Source: Dehalococcoidales bacterium (GTDB lineage: Bacteria > Chloroflexota > Dehalococcoidia > E44-bin15). Taken from it: a stretch of DNA of 9,714 nt. Location of the stretch: contig JAUWZB010000023.1 of NCBI GenBank assembly GCA_030615555.1, positions 1-9,714 on the forward strand, written 5' to 3'. Numbering within the stretch: position 1 is the first letter of the stretch; each line of letters opens with the position of its first letter. This document shows, one piece after another, positions 8,047 through 9,714 of the stretch. The notes beneath the pieces are model-generated. The model was not told where the DNA came from. It saw only the letters and a program-made list of their open reading frames with translations, and searched no databases. A program made the translations under genes and the position numbers.

Positions 8047-8072
8047 GAAGATGTTTTTGGGGGTTTTTCTGA

Positions 8073-8699
8073 TTGTCTCCATTCATCACCTTTGAAGGCG
8101 GCGAGGGCTCGGGTAAGTCCACCCAGGCGAGGGCGCTTTATCGGCGCCTTTTGAGTATGGGCATCCCCGCCGTTCTCACCCACGAGCCCGGGGGCACCCC
8201 CCTGGGCCACGAGATCAGGCGCTGGCTTAAGGGAACGGGTGGAAAGGGGAAGGGGGAGAGCGAAAAAGTCGACCCCCCCACCGAGCTTTTGCTCTTTAAT
8301 GCCTCGCGCGCCCAGCTCGTCTCTCAAGTCATCCGCCCTGCCCTGAAAGGCGGGACTGTGGTTATCTGCGACCGCTTTGCCAACTCCACCATCGCCTACC
8401 AGGGCTATGGCCGGGGCTTCCCCCTCGACCTCATCGAAGCGGCCAATAATATCGCCACCCAAGGACTAAAGCCCGACCTCATTGTATTACTGGACCTTCC
8501 GGTGGAACAGGGGCTATCACGAAAGAAACTCAGAGACCGCTTTGAGCGAGAGGAGCTTGGCTTCCATCAGCGGGTGAGGCAGGGCTATCTGGAGATGGCA
8601 AAGAAAGACCCCCAGCGCTGGCTGGTGATCGATGGGTCTTTACCTAAGAAAGAGACCGAGCGCCTCATCTGGGAGAGGGTGGAACCACTTTTGCCCTAA
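8073..8699 (+). CDS. tmk: Thymidylate kinase
   Basis: Phosphorylates dTMP to dTDP for DNA synthesis. The 208 residues show the P-loop GGEGSGKST (9-17), HEPGGTPLG (37-45), the CDRFANSTIAYQGYGRG substrate motif (99-115) and the DRFEREELGFHQRVRQGY lid/helix region. The region around 53-66 (KGTGGKGKGESEK) is a low-complexity Gly/Lys loop at a place where the family varies in length. The only start that includes the conserved first strand is TTG at 8073; a TGA stop lies in frame directly before it. The nearest ribosome-like sequence is a G-run at 8059-8063, 9 nt away, so initiation is probably weak. The normal family start (MxxFITFEG) fits this TTG. Confidence 0.95.
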   Translation: MSPFITFEGGEGSGKSTQARALYRRLLSMGIPAVLTHEPGGTPLGHEIRRWLKGTGGKGKGESEKVDPPTELLLFNASRAQLVSQVIRPALKGGTVVICDRFANSTIAYQGYGRGFPLDLIEAANNIATQGLKPDLIVLLDLPVEQGLSRKKLRDRFEREELGFHQRVRQGYLEMAKKDPQRWLVIDGSLPKKETERLIWERVEPLLP

Positions 8700-8833
8700 G
8701 CGCTTCAATAGCGGAAACCCGTCCCTTTAGAGTATTCCCCAAAGAGCGAAAAAGGGGATGATCTCGTTCAGATAGAAAAAAACTCAAAGAAAGGAGGTGA
8801 TGTGTCACTAATCACCGGAACGAGTACACTATC
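8700..8833. other. Spacer with extended Shine-Dalgarno-like site and inverted repeats
   Basis: No gene is evident. AGAAAGGAGGTGAT (8788-8801) equals the complement of the usual 3' tail of bacterial 16S rRNA. It is followed by GTG at 8802, which opens only an 11-codon frame to TGA at 8835-8837, and by an ATG frame of three codons. GGTGAT (8796-8801) pairs with ATCACC (8811-8816), and AAACTCAA (8780-8787) pairs with TTGAGTTT (8834-8841), both perfectly. CTCGTTC (8763-8769) can alternatively pair with GAACGAG (8818-8824). A 7-bp hairpin at 8722-8757 has no T-run after it, so no clear terminator for tmk is seen. Confidence 0.45.
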
Positions 8834-8862
8834 TTGAGTTTCGCGGCGCTTTATGCTAAACT
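8834..8862 (+). promoter_or_regulatory. Promoter for tRNA-Ala
   Basis: TTGAGT (8834-8839), a 17-nt spacer and TAAACT (8857-8862), with the extended -10 element TG at 8854-8855, end 12 nt before the mature tRNA 5' end. Each hexamer matches four of six consensus positions, and the location is right for a stable RNA promoter. Confidence 0.5.
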
Positions 8863-8874
8863 TGATATGCATCC

Positions 8875-8950
8875 GGGGCTGTAGCTCAATTGGGAGAGTG
8901 CTTGACTGGCAGTCAAGAGGTAGCGGGTTCGAATCCCGCCAGCTCCACCA
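8875..8950 (+). tRNA. tRNA-Ala (anticodon GGC), CCA encoded
   Basis: All arms fold by eye. The acceptor stem GGGGCTG/CAGCTCC contains the G3-U70 pair that marks alanine tRNAs. The D stem is GCTC/GAGT, the anticodon stem CTTGA/TCAAG has loop CTGGCAG giving anticodon GGC (codon GCC), and the T stem GCGGG/CCCGC has loop TTCGAAT. The discriminator base is A and the 3' CCA is encoded, making 76 nt. It stands alone, with its own likely promoter at 8834-8862. Confidence 0.97.
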
Positions 8951-9007
8951 CTCTTTTCGCACTACACCAGCTCTACCACAACCCCCGAATTCCCCCCAGC
9001 TCCACGC
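8939..9007 (+). repeat. Three imperfect copies of the tRNA-Ala 3' end
   Basis: CCAGCTCCACCA, the 3' end of the tRNA (8939-8950), recurs as CCAGCTCTACCA (8967-8978, one change) and CCAGCTCCACGC (8996-9007, two changes), at 28 and 29 nt intervals. Reiterated tRNA ends of this kind can mark attachment sites left by integrated elements. The surroundings are C-rich, so partial chance similarity is not excluded, and no integrase is visible in the window. Confidence 0.45.
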
Positions 9008-9026
9008 CATACAAGGAGAAGTAAAA

Positions 9027-9452
9027 ATGGCACGAAATCCTTTTATCGGCACCTGGAAATTGCTCTCTTATGAAGTTAGGAGGACGGATGGCGAGGTCAG
9101 ATACCCCTGGGGTCAAGACCCGGTGGGGTTCCTGATGTACAGTAAGGACGGATATGTGTCCGTGGCTATGATGAGTGCCAACCGTCCCAGGTTCGCTGCT
9201 AAAGACGTCAAGGGAGGAAGTGCTGAGGAGAAGGCTGCGGCTGTTGATACCTATATATCATATTGCGGAAGGTATGAAGTTCAGGGAGACACAGTCATTC
9301 ACCATGTTGAGGTCTGTCTCTTTCCTAACTGGGTTGGTAAAGACCAGAAACGCATCTTTGAATTCGATGGTGACAGGCTTTTATTAAGTACAGAGCCGAT
9401 TCCGGTGGGCGAGATGCAATGGACCGGCCATCTAATCTGGGAACGCGTTTGA
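9027..9452 (+). CDS. Lipocalin-like domain protein
   Basis: A 141-residue protein matching the bacterial lipocalin-like (Lipocalin_5) family: NPFIGTWKLLSYEVRRTDGE at the N-terminus, YPWGQDPVGFLMYSKDGYVSV (25-45), a helical EEKAAAVDTYISYCGRYEV stretch, then strands through IHHVEVCLFPNWVGKDQKR and a closing W-containing strand (MQWTGHLIWERV). It would form a small beta-barrel binding an unknown hydrophobic ligand. No signal peptide is seen. The ATG at 9027 has AAGGAG 8 nt before it; the frame is open further upstream through the tRNA, but that is not coding. Sampled GC is about 47-53%, below the main operon. Its last 21 nt overlap the tail of the minus-strand gene at 9432. The ligand and any catalytic role are unknown. 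Confidence 0.85.
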   Translation: MARNPFIGTWKLLSYEVRRTDGEVRYPWGQDPVGFLMYSKDGYVSVAMMSANRPRFAAKDVKGGSAEEKAAAVDTYISYCGRYEVQGDTVIHHVEVCLFPNWVGKDQKRIFEFDGDRLLLSTEPIPVGEMQWTGHLIWERV

Positions 9453-9713
9453 ACTAATTGTGAACCTGGCTACCTGGGGAGCTTCCAGAAATTCCCACTC
9501 GCCTTGCACGCCACAGTCCAGTGCGGCGACCTCAATGTGCATCATCGCAATCCCGCAATCCAGACGCTTGGATACACCAAAGTCAAGCTTAGGACTATCC
9601 ACCGAAACGGTTATACTGTATGGTTCTACATGGAAGCGCCAGGGCTGCCTATTGACAGCTGAAGGAGCGAGCCTCGCCGCTTCCAGAGCCGATTTTATCC
9701 AATGAGGCCACTC
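9432..9713 (-). CDS. Nitroreductase-family protein, C-terminal 93 residues (5' end outside window)
   Basis: A minus-strand frame open from the right edge to a TAG at 9434-9432. It reads ALEAARLAPSAVNRQPWRFH (9-28), the FMN-phosphate-binding style SxxNxQPW motif of nitroreductases, then SKRLDCGIAMMHIEVAALDCGVQGEWEFLE in two pieces around 48-77, as in the TM1586-type nitroreductases. Such enzymes bind FMN and reduce nitro, quinone or related substrates with NAD(P)H; the actual substrate is unknown. The N-terminal half lies outside the window, so completeness and start cannot be judged. Its last 21 nt overlap the 3' end of the convergent lipocalin-like gene. Confidence 0.85.
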   Translation of the reverse strand, partial: EWPHWIKSALEAARLAPSAVNRQPWRFHVEPYSITVSVDSPKLDFGVSKRLDCGIAMMHIEVAALDCGVQGEWEFLEAPQVARFTISSNAFPD

Positions 9714-9714
9714 C

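Noticed and set aside
8722..8757. Intrinsic terminator after tmk (TCCCTTT/AAAGGGG stem)
   Set aside because: The loop is long (22 nt), an alternative CCCC/GGGG pairing competes, and no T-run follows.
8776..8841. Minus-strand intrinsic terminator (AAACTCAA/TTGAGTTT followed by T residues)
   Set aside because: The stem is AT-rich with a 46-nt loop, and no minus-strand gene ends nearby that it could serve.
8853..9026. Upstream extension of the lipocalin-like gene through the tRNA
   Set aside because: It would translate the tRNA itself. The ATG at 9027 has its own AAGGAG site and begins the conserved domain.
8768..9052. Minus-strand 94-codon frame across the tRNA
   Set aside because: It is the antisense of tRNA-Ala and gives the DSNPLPLDCQSS type peptide often mis-annotated opposite tRNAs. 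It has no ribosome site and no protein features.
9460..9705. Plus-strand 81-codon frame at the right end
   Set aside because: It lies opposite the clear nitroreductase frame, has no family signal, and is low-complexity Ser/Thr-rich, typical of a shadow.

Overview
The window looks like a chromosomal stretch of a GC-rich bacterium. The protein style, the pdxS-pdxT pair, the R3H-domain ATPase and the short dispersed palindrome suggest Chloroflexota, perhaps Dehalococcoidia; this is an impression from sequence style, not a search result. Most genes are conserved housekeeping types, with two patches of lower GC that look like accessory DNA. No CRISPR array, transposase, integrase or rRNA is visible.

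Left part (1-2592, all minus strand). A two-TM ion channel with an unusual selectivity filter is followed by a promoter, then a tight run: a UspA-type protein, a 132-residue TrkA NAD-binding (RCK-N) protein, a full RCK-N/RCK-C TrkA protein, and pheA (prephenate dehydratase), which runs off the left edge. The last four genes overlap by 4 nt or lie 2 to 9 nt apart. This looks like a cation-flux and nucleotide-sensing module with an aromatic amino acid gene at its end.

Divergent intergenic region (2593-2833). It holds an imperfect 55-nt palindrome of the dispersed-repeat kind and a good sigma70-type promoter facing pdxS.

Middle part (2846-8699, plus strand). The genes are pdxS and pdxT (the two subunits of pyridoxal 5'-phosphate synthase), a GNAT-like protein overlapping pdxT by 4 nt, an R3H-domain AAA ATPase of the Ycf45/SpoIIIAA-like kind, a UbiE-like methyltransferase, a small four-TM membrane protein, and tmk (thymidylate kinase). 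The methyltransferase and membrane protein have lower GC. They sit between a strong Shine-Dalgarno sequence just after the ATPase gene and a tmk that starts with TTG and has a poor ribosome site, so they look inserted.

Right part (8700-9714). After tmk comes a 175-nt spacer with an extended Shine-Dalgarno-like sequence that serves no long ORF, nested inverted repeats and a tRNA promoter. Then come tRNA-Ala(GGC), two further imperfect copies of the tRNA 3' end, a lipocalin-like gene, and the 3' end of a minus-strand nitroreductase gene that overlaps the lipocalin gene tail to tail.

No clearly new multi-gene system stands out. The best leads are the channel/RCK/Usp module with its altered filter, the suspected two-gene insertion, and the repeated tRNA ends.
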